Source: Mitsuaria sp. PDC51
Lineage (GTDB): Bacteria; Pseudomonadota; Gammaproteobacteria; Burkholderiales; Burkholderiaceae_C
Assembly (NCBI RefSeq): GCF_900113225.1
Contig: NZ_FOZE01000001.1
Span: forward strand, 1,488,001 to 1,552,000
Direction: 5' to 3'
Length of the DNA stretch: 64,000 bases
In this document: in pieces, positions 46,755-55,384 of the stretch
Numbering within the stretch: position 1 is the stretch's first letter
Layout of the letters: each line of letters opens with the position of its first letter
Notes under the pieces: generated by a model
Database searches by the model: none
Seen by the model: only the letters and a program-made list of their open reading frames with translations
Told to the model about the DNA's origin: nothing
Position numbers and translations under genes: made by a program

Positions 46755-47930
46755 TCAGGCGAACAGAGCGGCCAAGCGCGCGACGGCGGCCTCGCTCATC
46801 GCCCGATCGATGCTGCGGTCCGGGTTGTTGAAGTCGTGCTCGCCCTGGGCCTGGACCAGCAGGCCGTCACGCCGCGGCACGACCATCAGGTTGTGCCCGC
46901 GCCAGGCGACCATGTAGTCCACCTCCGGTTGCGGCACCAGCCGCGCGATCTGGCCGCGCACCGGGATCAGCGTGTCATCGCGGAACAGCGCCCGCGCGCC
47001 GTAGCCGGTGCAGTTGACGATCGTGCGCTCGGGCAGGCCGGCCAGATCGCGCGCGTCGTTGAAGTCCCGGGTGACGATCTCGCCGCCTTCGCGGAAGAAG
47101 TCTTCCATCAGCAGCCGCTGGTAGGGGCGGATGTTGAAGGTCATCTGGGTGAAGCGGCGCGCATGCGGCACCGGGAACGGGTGCTGCGCCGGGCTCAGCG
47201 GCGCGGAGCGCGGATGCAGGTCGGGGATGAGGTCCAGCAGCTCGGGATAGTCGGGCTCGGCCGGGCCGCCATGGCCGCCCTGTCCGGCGGGCAGCGGTTG
47301 GTCGAAGGGCAGGTCGGACAGCACATAGCCGTCGCGCCATTCAACCGGCGCGCCGGGCAACCCGAGTTGGTCCTGCCAGGCCCGGAAACTGTGGCGGGCC
47401 ATGCGTTCCCACATCGCGTTGAAGGCCGGCGTCGCATGCTCGGCCGTGACCACGCGCGAGTCGGGCGACCACATGCCGGTGGCGAAGGTGGAGGCCACCG
47501 CGGGCGGGCGCTCGCGGCAGTAGATGCGCACCCGAAGGCCGGCGCGCTGCGCCACGCGCGCGGTGGTCAGGCCCACCGCGCCGCAGCCGATCACGGCGAT
47601 GCGCCGCTCCCCGGTGCGACGGATCAAGGGCAGCGCCCCCAGCGTCGCCGAGCCCCAGGAGAGCGACCAGCCCGCGCCGCCGTGGCCGTAATGGTGGATG
47701 ACGGTCTTGCCGTGCAGTCGCTGCGCCTCGATGCGCGGCCCCTGGGCCCGGAACGGGCGGGTGCAGACGGTGATGTCGACGATGCGGTCCGCCGACACCC
47801 GCATGCGCGCGGGCCTTGGCGGCTCGGCGAAGGGCAGGCGATCGGCGGGCGGCGGCGCGTCCGCTTGCGCGGCGAGCGGCCATGCGGCGGCCCAGGCGCT
47901 GGCGGCGCCGAGCCAGTGGCGGCGATTCAT
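46755..47930 (-). CDS. Tat-type D-amino-acid-oxidase-like flavoprotein, circularly permuted
   Basis: This 391-residue FAD protein starts with a twin-arginine-type signal (MNRRHWLGAASAWAAAWPLA). The segment that closes ordinary D-amino-acid oxidases comes first: TRPFRAQGPRIEAQ, then VIHHYGHGGAGWSLSWGSA at about residues 77-95. The Rossmann strand RIAVIGCGAVGLTTARVA, normally at the N-terminus, follows at about 109. The middle continues as in the family (FATGMWSPDSR, VNCTGYGARALF, PVRGQIARL). The chain ends after VQAQGEHDFNNPDR, just where the C-terminal segment would normally follow. The substrate-binding Arg of RPxR and the GHGG motif are present, so activity is plausible. The start has an AAGGAG ribosome-binding site. 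A PBP7-type gene lies 91 bases upstream on the same strand. Confidence 0.85.
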   Translation of the reverse strand: MNRRHWLGAASAWAAAWPLAAQADAPPPADRLPFAEPPRPARMRVSADRIVDITVCTRPFRAQGPRIEAQRLHGKTVIHHYGHGGAGWSLSWGSATLGALPLIRRTGERRIAVIGCGAVGLTTARVAQRAGLRVRIYCRERPPAVASTFATGMWSPDSRVVTAEHATPAFNAMWERMARHSFRAWQDQLGLPGAPVEWRDGYVLSDLPFDQPLPAGQGGHGGPAEPDYPELLDLIPDLHPRSAPLSPAQHPFPVPHARRFTQMTFNIRPYQRLLMEDFFREGGEIVTRDFNDARDLAGLPERTIVNCTGYGARALFRDDTLIPVRGQIARLVPQPEVDYMVAWRGHNLMVVPRRDGLLVQAQGEHDFNNPDRSIDRAMSEAAVARLAALFA

Positions 47931-48021
47931 GGGGAACTCCTTGTATCGCCGGTCCCAGCCGGCGGAGGCGATCGAATGCGGCGGTGATCGGCTGGTCCGC
48001 GTCCGCAGGGACGCGGCCTCG

Positions 48022-49107
48022 TCAGACCGCGGCGATCTTGGCGAGGGACTTGCGGATCGCGGCGGCGTCGCGCAGTCGCTGCGCGGAGCCGTCCGCGTCG
48101 AGCAGCACGACGGTGATGGTCTGGCCGCCGCTCTTCATGCGCATCGCCAGGCAGCGGCCGGCTTCTTCGGTGTAGCCGGTCTTGGACAGGCGGATGTCCC
48201 AGCCCTTGGCGCCGACCAGGTGGTTGGTGTTGCGCAGCTCGCGCGGCCGGCCGTTGACCTCGACCTCGCTGGACTTGTCGCTGCTGATGCGCGCGATCAC
48301 CGGATAGCGGGCCGCGGCGGCGGCGATGCGGGCGACCTCGGCGGCCGTCGAGGTGTTGTGGGGTGACAGGCCGGTCGGATCGGCCAGCGCCGTGTGCGAC
48401 AGGCCCAGCGCCCGGATCTTGGCGGCGACCGCCGCCTCGTAGGCCGGCAGCCCGCCGGGGAAGTGGCGCGCCAACGCCGAAGCCGCGCGGTTCTCGGACG
48501 AGATCAGCGCCAGCTCCAGCGCCGCCTCCCGGCTCATGGTCGCGCCCACGCGCACCCGCGAGCGGCTGTGCTTGAGGCGGTCGACGTCGGCGTCGTCGAT
48601 GCGGATCTCCTCGTTCATGTCCTGCTTGGCGTCCAGCACCACCATGGCCGTCATCAGCTTGGTCAGCGAGGCGATGGGCACGACGGTGTCGGCATCCTTG
48701 GCCATCAGCACGCGGCCGCTGTCGTCGATCACCAGCATGTGGCGGGCGTTGACCGGCAGCTTCATCAGCGGTTCGTCGACCGGCGTGGCGGGCGACACCG
48801 GAGCCGCGGCGGTCTGCGGTGCCTGGCCGGCCGACGGCGCCGAGGCCATCGGTGCCGGCACCGCGGGCGTCACGACGCCGGTCGGTCCGATCGCGGCCGA
48901 GGTGGGCGCGGTCGTGGGGACGACGACCTCGGGGTCGTCGCTGGCGGCCTGCACGATCAGACTGCCGCAGGTCAGGGCCAGGGCCGGCAGCGCGAGGCGC
49001 CAGTTGGTGTGGGCGAGGGTGCGGAGGACGGTGTGGCGGATCGACACGGCGGTGGGCGGCAGGCGTGACAGGCGGGCAGGGCCGGGGAGGGCGTCGGGGT
49101 CAGGCAT
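48022..49107 (-). CDS. pbpG: D-alanyl-D-alanine endopeptidase (PBP7 type)
   Basis: This 361-residue low-molecular-mass penicillin-binding protein cleaves peptidoglycan cross-links in the periplasm. It has a hydrophobic export segment at about 36-55 (WRLALPALALTCGSLIVQAA), a Pro/Ala/Thr-rich linker, and the serine peptidase S11 domain. The active site is SLTK (Ser147, Lys150), SEN (204-206) and KTG (about 317-319, in RLSKTGYTEEAG). The Met at 49107 puts about 35 residues before the hydrophobic segment, so the true start may be downstream, for example at an internal codon. The downstream neighbour on the same strand is the permuted oxidase. Confidence 0.9.
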   Translation of the reverse strand: MPDPDALPGPARLSRLPPTAVSIRHTVLRTLAHTNWRLALPALALTCGSLIVQAASDDPEVVVPTTAPTSAAIGPTGVVTPAVPAPMASAPSAGQAPQTAAAPVSPATPVDEPLMKLPVNARHMLVIDDSGRVLMAKDADTVVPIASLTKLMTAMVVLDAKQDMNEEIRIDDADVDRLKHSRSRVRVGATMSREAALELALISSENRAASALARHFPGGLPAYEAAVAAKIRALGLSHTALADPTGLSPHNTSTAAEVARIAAAAARYPVIARISSDKSSEVEVNGRPRELRNTNHLVGAKGWDIRLSKTGYTEEAGRCLAMRMKSGGQTITVVLLDADGSAQRLRDAAAIRKSLAKIAAV

Positions 49108-49233
49108 TGACCGGCGGGAAGTTTAAGTGCTGCGCGCCGGGCGTCCATCGGCGCGTGCCGTAACGTGCGTTACGCGTGCGCTGCGCTTTTCGTCCTGCGA
49201 CGCACCAGCCGCTCGCGGGCGCCCAGGAGGAAC

Positions 49234-51324
49234 TCAGTCCCAGACCTTGCGCAGCCTCGCCGCGACGTCCATCGCGGGCTTGACCAGTTCCGGCAGCGCC
49301 GCCTGCGTCTGGTTGGCCGGCCCCAGCTTGTCGAAGTGGCGCACCACCTTGCCGGGCAGGAAGCGCGACACGCTCGCGTAGAGGTGGCGGTCGCCGTGCC
49401 GCGTCTGCTGCGTGACGTAGAAGCGCTGCGGCACCATCACCGCCAGGTGCTCCTTCGCCCGCGTCATCGCGACGTACAGCAGCCGCCGTTCCTCCTCGAT
49501 CTGCGCCTGCGCGCCGGTGCTCAGGTCCGACGGCAGGCAGCCGTCCACGCAGTTCAGCAGGTAGACCGCGTTCCACTCCTGCCCCTTGGCCGAATGGATG
49601 GTCGACAGGATCAGGTAGTCCTCGTCCTTCAGCGGGACGCCGGATTCGTCGCTGCTCGCCTCGGGCGGGTCCAGCGTCAGCTCGGTCAGGAAGCGCTCCC
49701 GCGAGCCGTAGCCCTGCGCGATGCGTGCGACCTGTTCCAGGTCGGCCAGGCGCACCGGTGCGTCGTCGTGCAGCCGCTCCAGGTGGGGCGCGTACCACTC
49801 CACCACCGACTCCAGGTCCATCGGCCACTGCGGATCGCCGATGAGCCCGGCCAGCAGGTCGCGCAGCGCCGACCATGACGCGGCCGCGGCGCGGGGCGGC
49901 TCGAATGCGCGCAGCGCCTGCACCGGGTCCGCCGCGGGCGACATCGCGTCGATCAGCCGACGCGCGCTCGCCGGCCCGAAGCCGGGCAGCAACTGCGCGA
50001 CGCGGAATCCCGCCAGCCGCCCGCGCGGGTTCTCGGCCCAGCGCAGCACGCTCAGCACGTCCTTCACATGCGTGCTCTCCAGGAATTTCAGGCCGCCGAA
50101 CTTGACGAACGGGATGTTGCGCCGCGTCAGTTCCAGCTCCAGCGGCGCGGCGTGGCTCGAGGTGCGGAACAGCACCGCCTGGCGCTTCAGCCGCAGGCCC
50201 TGCTCGCGCCGCTCGAGCACCTTGTCGGCGACCCATTGGGCCTGGCGCGCCTCGTCGTCGACCGTCACCAGCTGCGGCCGCTCGGTCGAGGCCTTGTCGG
50301 TCCACAGCCGCTTCTCGTGCCGCTCGCGGGCCATCGCGATGACCGCGTTGGACGCGTCCAGGATCGGCTGCGTGGAGCGGTAGTTGCGCTCCAGCGCGAT
50401 CACCCGCGCGGGCGGGTCGAACTGGACCGGGAACTCGAGGATGTTGCGCACCTCGGCCGCGCGGAACGAGTAGATCGCCTGCGCGTCGTCGCCCACCACC
50501 GTCAGGTGCTCGCCGCGTGGCTTGAGCCGGCGCAGGATCGTCGCCTGCAACCGGTTGGTGTCCTGGTACTCGTCGACCAGCACATGCTGGAAGCGCTCCC
50601 CGAGCTCGGCGGCCAGGCCGTCGTCGCTCATCAGCTCGGCCCAGTAGAGCAGCAGGTCGTCGTAGTCCAGCAGCTGCTGGCGCTGCTTGTCCTCGACGTA
50701 GGCCTTGAACAGGCGCTTGAGCCCGTCATGCACCGGGAAGCACCAGGGGAAGTGGTCCTGCAGCACCTGGTCCAGCCGCGCCTCGCTGTTGACGACGCGC
50801 GAATAGATCGTCAGGCAGGTGGCCTTGAGCGGGAAGCGCTCGGTGGTCTCGGCCAGGCCCAAGGCCTGCCGCTGCAGGCCCATCAGGTCCTCGGCGTCGG
50901 CGCGGTCGAGGATGGTGAAGTTGGGCGCGAGGCCGATGCGATGGGCGTATTCGCGCAGCAGGCGCGCGCCCACGCTGTGGAAGGTGCCGGCCCAGGGGAA
51001 GCGCGGCGGCGCCTGCGTGGCGCCCAGGCCGAGCGCGCGATGCAGCATGCGGCCGGCGCGGCGTTCCATCTCGCCAGCGGCACGGCGGGAGAAGGTCAGC
51101 AGCAGCAGGCGCTGCGGGTCCGCGCCTGACTGGATCAGGCGCGCGACGCGCGCTGCCAGCGTCTTGGTCTTGCCCGAGCCGGCGCCGGCGATCACCAGCA
51201 GCGGGCCGTGCCCGGGAACGCCGTGTCCATCGAGGCCGTGCTCGACCGCCGAGCGCTGCTCGGGATTCAGGTCGGCGAAGACGTCGGCCGCGCGGGGCGG
51301 GGCGTCGGCAAGGGCGGCACACAT
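49234..51324 (-). CDS. UvrD/Rep-family ATP-dependent helicase
   Basis: This 696-residue superfamily 1A helicase begins FADLNPEQRSAVEHGL, with motif I VIAGAGSGKTKTLAAR, the Q-motif upstream, and motif II VDEYQDTN. It continues with motif III VVGDDAQAIYSFRAA, IALERNYRSTQ (IV), STIHSAKGQEW (V) and LLYVAMTRAK (VI). It is close to UvrD/PcrA in architecture, although the C-terminal part is compact. It could be UvrD itself or a paralog. An in-frame TGA just upstream fixes the start at 51324. A LexA box 16 bases before the start suggests SOS induction. Confidence 0.92.
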   Translation of the reverse strand: MCAALADAPPRAADVFADLNPEQRSAVEHGLDGHGVPGHGPLLVIAGAGSGKTKTLAARVARLIQSGADPQRLLLLTFSRRAAGEMERRAGRMLHRALGLGATQAPPRFPWAGTFHSVGARLLREYAHRIGLAPNFTILDRADAEDLMGLQRQALGLAETTERFPLKATCLTIYSRVVNSEARLDQVLQDHFPWCFPVHDGLKRLFKAYVEDKQRQQLLDYDDLLLYWAELMSDDGLAAELGERFQHVLVDEYQDTNRLQATILRRLKPRGEHLTVVGDDAQAIYSFRAAEVRNILEFPVQFDPPARVIALERNYRSTQPILDASNAVIAMARERHEKRLWTDKASTERPQLVTVDDEARQAQWVADKVLERREQGLRLKRQAVLFRTSSHAAPLELELTRRNIPFVKFGGLKFLESTHVKDVLSVLRWAENPRGRLAGFRVAQLLPGFGPASARRLIDAMSPAADPVQALRAFEPPRAAAASWSALRDLLAGLIGDPQWPMDLESVVEWYAPHLERLHDDAPVRLADLEQVARIAQGYGSRERFLTELTLDPPEASSDESGVPLKDEDYLILSTIHSAKGQEWNAVYLLNCVDGCLPSDLSTGAQAQIEEERRLLYVAMTRAKEHLAVMVPQRFYVTQQTRHGDRHLYASVSRFLPGKVVRHFDKLGPANQTQAALPELVKPAMDVAARLRKVWD

Positions 51325-51339
51325 GGGGCGGCATCATAG

Positions 51340-51355
51340 CTGTATGCAAAAACAG
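51340..51355 (-). promoter_or_regulatory. LexA (SOS) box at the UvrD-like helicase promoter
   Basis: Read on the minus strand the site is CTGTTTTTGCATACAG. It matches CTG-N10-CAG and 12 of 16 positions of the E. coli LexA consensus. A -10-like TATGAT lies just downstream (51338-51333, minus strand), so LexA would cover the promoter's upstream half. The start point would fall within a few bases of the ATG. The same site is also 73 bases from the divergent membrane gene at 51428. Confidence 0.75.
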
Positions 51356-51427
51356 TGAATGGCCGGGGCCACGTGGTCCCGGGGGTACGCGCATTGCCCG
51401 AGCGGAGCAAACTCCCCGCCTACTGCC

Positions 51428-52264
51428 ATGCATCAAGTGCTTGTCCTCCTCGCCGCCCTGGCCATGCCCCTCGTGGCCTGGGCCACGCAGCGCGGCGTCT
51501 TCGGCCCCGACAACGGCACGATCTCGGATCGTTATCCGACCCTGCTCGTCGCCGACGGCTACGCCTTCTCCATCTGGGGCGTGATCTTCCTGCTCGACCT
51601 CGTTGCCGCGGCCTGGCTGCTGCGCGGCCAGCCGGTGCCCGACCGGGAAGGGGATCGCGATTCCCATCGCTGCCACTGGCTGGTGGTCGCCGGCTTCGCG
51701 CTCACCGCGAGCTGGATGATCGTGTTCTCCCAGCAATGGTTCTGGCTGGCGCTGGCCATCATCTGGCTGGCGCTGATCAGCCTGCTGTGGGCGCTGATGC
51801 TGCTGGCGCGGGCGGTGCCGCGCGGCGCGCCCTCATGGCTCGCGGTGCTGCCGCTGGCGCTGCATGCCGGATGGCTGTCGCTGGCGGCGTTCCTGAACAC
51901 CGCGCAGGTGATCGTCGCGCAGCAGTTGCTGCCCACCGTCGATCAACTGCCGTGGACGCTGGTGCTGTGGGCGCTCGCCGCCTTGCTGCTGCTGGTGGCG
52001 AATGCGCGGTTGCATGCGCCCGGCACCGGACCCGCGGCGCTGGCCTTCGCCGCGGCGGCGGTCTGGGGCCTGGTCGGGGTCTACCTGAAGCAGCGGTCCT
52101 CGCCGATGACGGGGGCGGACACGTCCGCCTGGGTCGCGCTGGGGCTCGCCGCGGCGCTCGTGGCGCAGACGGTCTGGCTGCGCCTGCGGCCGCCGGGTCC
52201 GAACAGCCCGAGCCGCTCCGGCGGCACGAACGATCCGAACGCCCGGACGACCCGAGCGGCTTGA
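51428..52264 (+). CDS. Multi-pass membrane protein, TspO/MBR-like
   Basis: This 278-residue protein has about seven hydrophobic segments and many tryptophans. Near the N-terminus it has DGYAFSIWGVIFLLDLVAAAW, which resembles the YaFSIWGlIY segment of tryptophan-rich sensory proteins (TspO/MBR relatives). That assignment is tentative. A hydrophilic tail rich in Ser, Arg and Asn ends the chain. I chose 51428 (MHQVLVLLAAL), because the frame open from 51359 adds a Cys/Ser-rich stretch without hydrophobic character. It is divergent from the UvrD-like helicase. Confidence 0.6.
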   Translation: MHQVLVLLAALAMPLVAWATQRGVFGPDNGTISDRYPTLLVADGYAFSIWGVIFLLDLVAAAWLLRGQPVPDREGDRDSHRCHWLVVAGFALTASWMIVFSQQWFWLALAIIWLALISLLWALMLLARAVPRGAPSWLAVLPLALHAGWLSLAAFLNTAQVIVAQQLLPTVDQLPWTLVLWALAALLLLVANARLHAPGTGPAALAFAAAAVWGLVGVYLKQRSSPMTGADTSAWVALGLAAALVAQTVWLRLRPPGPNSPSRSGGTNDPNARTTRAA

Positions 52265-52298
52265 ACGGCCGCCCTGAACGACCGGCCCGCCGGTCCGA

Positions 52299-53366
52299 TC
52301 ACGCCAGGCGGCGCTCGTCCTTCGCGTCGAACAGGTGCGCCGACTCCGCCGCCCATTGCAGCCGCACCGCATCACCGACGTTGAGGTGAGGATTGCCCGC
52401 CACGCGGGCGGTCATCGGGCCGGTCGGGGTGTCGACCAGCAGGTAGGTCTCCGGGCCGGTGGGCTCGCTCATCTTCAGCACGCCGGGCAGGCCGCCGTCG
52501 TTGCCGTCGGCGAGCCGGATGTGTTCCGGTCGCACGCCGTAGAGCACCTCGCCGGTAGCGCCGATCGCCGCCTGCTGCGCCGCGTTCACCGGCATGGCCT
52601 GGCCGCTGGCCGCCAGACCGGCGGCGCCGCGCTGCGCGCTGACGAAGTTCATCGTCGGCGAGCCGATGAACTCGGCCACGAAGCGGTTGGCCGGCCGCGT
52701 GTAGATCTCCTCCGGCGTGCCGAACTGCTGCACCAGGCCATCGCGCATCACCGCGATCCGGTCGCCCAGCGTCATCGCCTCGACCTGGTCGTGGGTGACG
52801 TAGACGGTGGTGGTCTTCGTGCGCTGGTGCAGCAGCTTGATCTCGGCGCGCATCTCGATGCGCAGCTTCGCGTCCAGGTTGGACAGCGGTTCGTCGAACA
52901 GGAAGAGCTTGGGATCGCGCGCCAGCGCCCGGCCCATCGCCACGCGCTGGCGCTGGCCGCCGGAGAGCTGCCCCGGCTTGCGGTCCAGCAGGTGGCCGAT
53001 CTGCAGCATCTTCGCCACGCGCTGCACCGTCTCGTCGCGCTGCGCCTTGGGCACCTTGCGCATCTCCAGGCCGAAGGCGATGTTCTGCGCGACGTTCATG
53101 TTGGGATAGAGCGCGTAGCTCTGGAACACCATCGCGATGTCGCGGTCCTTGCTCGGCGCGTAGGTGACGTCGCGGTCGCCGATGTGGATCGAGCCCGAGG
53201 TCGGATGCTCCAGCCCGGCGATCATCGCCAGCAGCGTGGACTTGCCGCAGCCCGAGGGGCCGACCAGGATCAGGAATTCGCCGGCCTCGATCGACAGATC
53301 GATGCCCTTGAGGATGTCGGCCGAGCCGTAGCTCTTGCGGACCTGAGAAATGGCGAGCGCGCCCAT
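52299..53366 (-). CDS. Sugar ABC transporter ATP-binding protein (MalK/UgpC type)
   Basis: This 355-residue ATPase energises the sugar importer encoded by the upstream genes. It has Walker A GPSGCGKST at about 36-44, Q-loop MVFQSYALYPNMNV, signature LSGGQRQRVAMGRAL, Walker B LFLFDEPLSNLD and the switch His in YVTHDQVEAM. A C-terminal TOBE domain of about 120 residues contains the MalK-type YGVRPEHIRL. It is the last gene of a five-gene operon, 13 bases after the second permease. Confidence 0.92.
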   Translation of the reverse strand: MGALAISQVRKSYGSADILKGIDLSIEAGEFLILVGPSGCGKSTLLAMIAGLEHPTSGSIHIGDRDVTYAPSKDRDIAMVFQSYALYPNMNVAQNIAFGLEMRKVPKAQRDETVQRVAKMLQIGHLLDRKPGQLSGGQRQRVAMGRALARDPKLFLFDEPLSNLDAKLRIEMRAEIKLLHQRTKTTTVYVTHDQVEAMTLGDRIAVMRDGLVQQFGTPEEIYTRPANRFVAEFIGSPTMNFVSAQRGAAGLAASGQAMPVNAAQQAAIGATGEVLYGVRPEHIRLADGNDGGLPGVLKMSEPTGPETYLLVDTPTGPMTARVAGNPHLNVGDAVRLQWAAESAHLFDAKDERRLA

Positions 53367-53379
53367 GCGTTGACTCCTC

Positions 53380-54267
53380 TTAACCCTTGACGGCGCCGGC
53401 GGTGAGCCCGCGCACGAAGTACTTGCCCGCGACGATGTAGACCACGAGCGTCGGCAGCGCGGCGATCAGCGCCGCGGCCATGTCCACGTTGTATTCCTTG
53501 ACCGAGCTGGACGTGTTGGCCAGGTTGTTCAGCCCGACCGTGATCGGCTTGCTGTCCGCGCCGGAGAACACCACCCCGTACAGGAAGTCGTTCCAGATCG
53601 AGGTGAACTGCCAGATCAGCGTCACGACCAGGATGGGCGTGGACAGCGGCACCACGATGCGCCAGAAGATCTGCCAGAACGAGGCGCCGTCCAGCGTCGC
53701 GGCCTTGATCAGCTCGTCGGGCAGGCCGGCGTAGTAGTTGCGGAAGAACAGCGTGGTCGAGGGCATGCCGGCCAGGATGTGGACCAGGATCAGGCCCCAC
53801 ACCGAGCTCGCGATGCCCAGCGTGCCCAGCACCTGGCTCATCGGCAGCAGCACGACCTGCATCGGCATGAACACGCCGAACAGCAGCAGCCCGAACAGCA
53901 GCTCGCTGCCGCGGAAGCGCCACTTGGTGAGCACGTAGCCATTGATCGCGCCGAGCGCCGTCGAGATCAGCACGGCCGGCACCACCATCAGCACCGAGTT
54001 CATGAAGAAGGGCTTGAGCCCGCCGCAGTCGGTGCCGGTGCAGGCGCTGTGCCAGGCCTTGGACCAGGCGTCCAGCGAGGGGCTCAGCGGCACCGACAGC
54101 AGCGTGCCGGTGCGCACCTCGTCCATGCTCTTGAGCGAGGTGCTGACCATCACGTACAGCGGCAGCAGGAAGAAGAAGGCGAAGACCAGCAGCACGGCCC
54201 ACAGCAGCAGGCGCTGCGCGGTCAGGTGCCGGGATCCGGCCGGGGAGGGGGAAAGGGTGTGGCTCAT
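53380..54267 (-). CDS. gtsC: Sugar ABC transporter permease (GtsC type)
   Basis: This 295-residue permease has six membrane helices of the MalG type. The ATPase-contact loop is DELIKAATLDGASFWQIFWRI. The ATG at 54267 gives an N-terminus MSHTLSPSPAGSR, and an earlier in-frame Met at 54288 overlaps the first permease region. It is 25 bases after the first permease and 13 before the ATPase. The symbol follows the glucose/mannose importer of Pseudomonas, based on operon and sequence character. Confidence 0.85.
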   Translation of the reverse strand: MSHTLSPSPAGSRHLTAQRLLLWAVLLVFAFFFLLPLYVMVSTSLKSMDEVRTGTLLSVPLSPSLDAWSKAWHSACTGTDCGGLKPFFMNSVLMVVPAVLISTALGAINGYVLTKWRFRGSELLFGLLLFGVFMPMQVVLLPMSQVLGTLGIASSVWGLILVHILAGMPSTTLFFRNYYAGLPDELIKAATLDGASFWQIFWRIVVPLSTPILVVTLIWQFTSIWNDFLYGVVFSGADSKPITVGLNNLANTSSSVKEYNVDMAAALIAALPTLVVYIVAGKYFVRGLTAGAVKG

Positions 54268-54292
54268 GTCGCGTCGCTCGTCCCGCACGGGA

Positions 54293-55171
54293 TCACTGCT
54301 TCGAGCGGAGCTCGGAATAGAGGTAGGGAACGACGATGGCCGCGATCGTGGCCAGCATCACCGTGGCGCTGGCCGCGCCCAGGCCGATCTGGCCGCGCGA
54401 GAAGGCCATCGTGTACATGAAGGTCGCCGGCAGGTCGGTGGCGTAGCCGGGACCGCCCGCGGTCAGCGCCATCACCAGGTCGAAGCTCTTGATCGCGATG
54501 TGCGCCACGACCATCAGCGTCGAGAAGAACACCGGGCGCAGCGTCGGGATGATGATGCGCCAGTAGATGCGCGGCAGCGATGCGCCGTCGACCTGCGCGG
54601 CCTTGATGATCGAGTCGTCGATGCCGCGCAGCCCCGCCAGGAACAGTGCCATCACGAAACCCGCCGACTGCCACACGCCCGCGATGACCACGCAGTAGAT
54701 GGCCATGTCCGGGTCGACCAGCCAGCCGAAGCTGAAGGACTCGAAGCCCCACTGCTGCATCAGGTGCTCGATGCCCAGGCCCGGGTTGAGGATCCACTTC
54801 CACGCGGTGCCGGTCACGATGAAGGACAGCGCCATCGGGTACAGGTAGACCGTGCGCAGCACGCCTTCGCCGCGGATCTTCTGGTCCAGCAGGATGGCCA
54901 GCAGCAGGCCCACGGCCATCGCGCCGCCGATGAACAGCGCGCCGAAGATGCCCAGGTTGGTCAGCGCGAGCCACCAGCGCTCGTTGTCGAACAGCGCGCG
55001 GTACTGGTCCAGGCCGACGAACTCGTAGTTCGGCAGCAGCCGCGACGCGGACAACGACAGGTAGCCGTTCCACGCCATCAGGCCGTAGATGAAGAGGAAG
55101 GAGATCAGGAAGGTCGGCGCGACCACCAGCTTGGGAAGCCAGGGACTGCGGGGGGCTCGGGAGGCGGACAT
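54293..55171 (-). CDS. gtsB: Sugar ABC transporter permease (GtsB type)
   Basis: This 292-residue MalF-type permease starts MSASRAPRSPWLPKLVVAPT at 55171. An open frame further upstream is the repeat-filled intergenic region and is not protein-like. It has six hydrophobic segments, starting FLISFLFIYGLMAW, and the ATPase-contact loop DDSIIKAAQVDGASLPRIYW. It is separated from the binding protein gene by 268 bases that carry GGACC-type tandem repeats and a REP-like hairpin. This is an unusual break inside an operon. Confidence 0.85.
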   Translation of the reverse strand: MSASRAPRSPWLPKLVVAPTFLISFLFIYGLMAWNGYLSLSASRLLPNYEFVGLDQYRALFDNERWWLALTNLGIFGALFIGGAMAVGLLLAILLDQKIRGEGVLRTVYLYPMALSFIVTGTAWKWILNPGLGIEHLMQQWGFESFSFGWLVDPDMAIYCVVIAGVWQSAGFVMALFLAGLRGIDDSIIKAAQVDGASLPRIYWRIIIPTLRPVFFSTLMVVAHIAIKSFDLVMALTAGGPGYATDLPATFMYTMAFSRGQIGLGAASATVMLATIAAIVVPYLYSELRSKQ

Positions 55172-55237
55172 GCGGTGCGGACCTGCAGGGCGCCGGCGTG
55201 GCGCGTGGGAAGGATGGAAGGCAAACGGCCAAAGATC

Positions 55238-55364
55238 AAGGACCTGGGCCCAAGGCCCAAGGCCCAGGACCAGGACCAGGACCAGGACCAGGACCAGGGA
55301 CCAGGTACCAGGTACCAGGGACCAGGACCAAGGACCAAGGACCAAGGACCAAGGACCAAGGACC
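55238..55364. repeat. GGACC-type short tandem repeats inside the sugar operon
   Basis: This noncoding run of 6-7-base units lies between the binding protein and the first permease. It includes CCCAAGG copies near 55249, five or six AGGACC hexamers (about 55266-55297), three ACCAGGT/G units (about 55300-55320), and five AAGGACC heptamers (55329-55364). The mixture of hexamer and heptamer arrays suggests slippage of a single GGACC(A) seed. Confidence 0.85.
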
Positions 55365-55384
55365 GACGAGCGGAGCCGGAAGAC

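Noticed and set aside
55238..55364. GGACC repeats as a CRISPR array
   Set aside because: The units are 6-7 bases and directly abutting, without spacers, and no cas genes are nearby.
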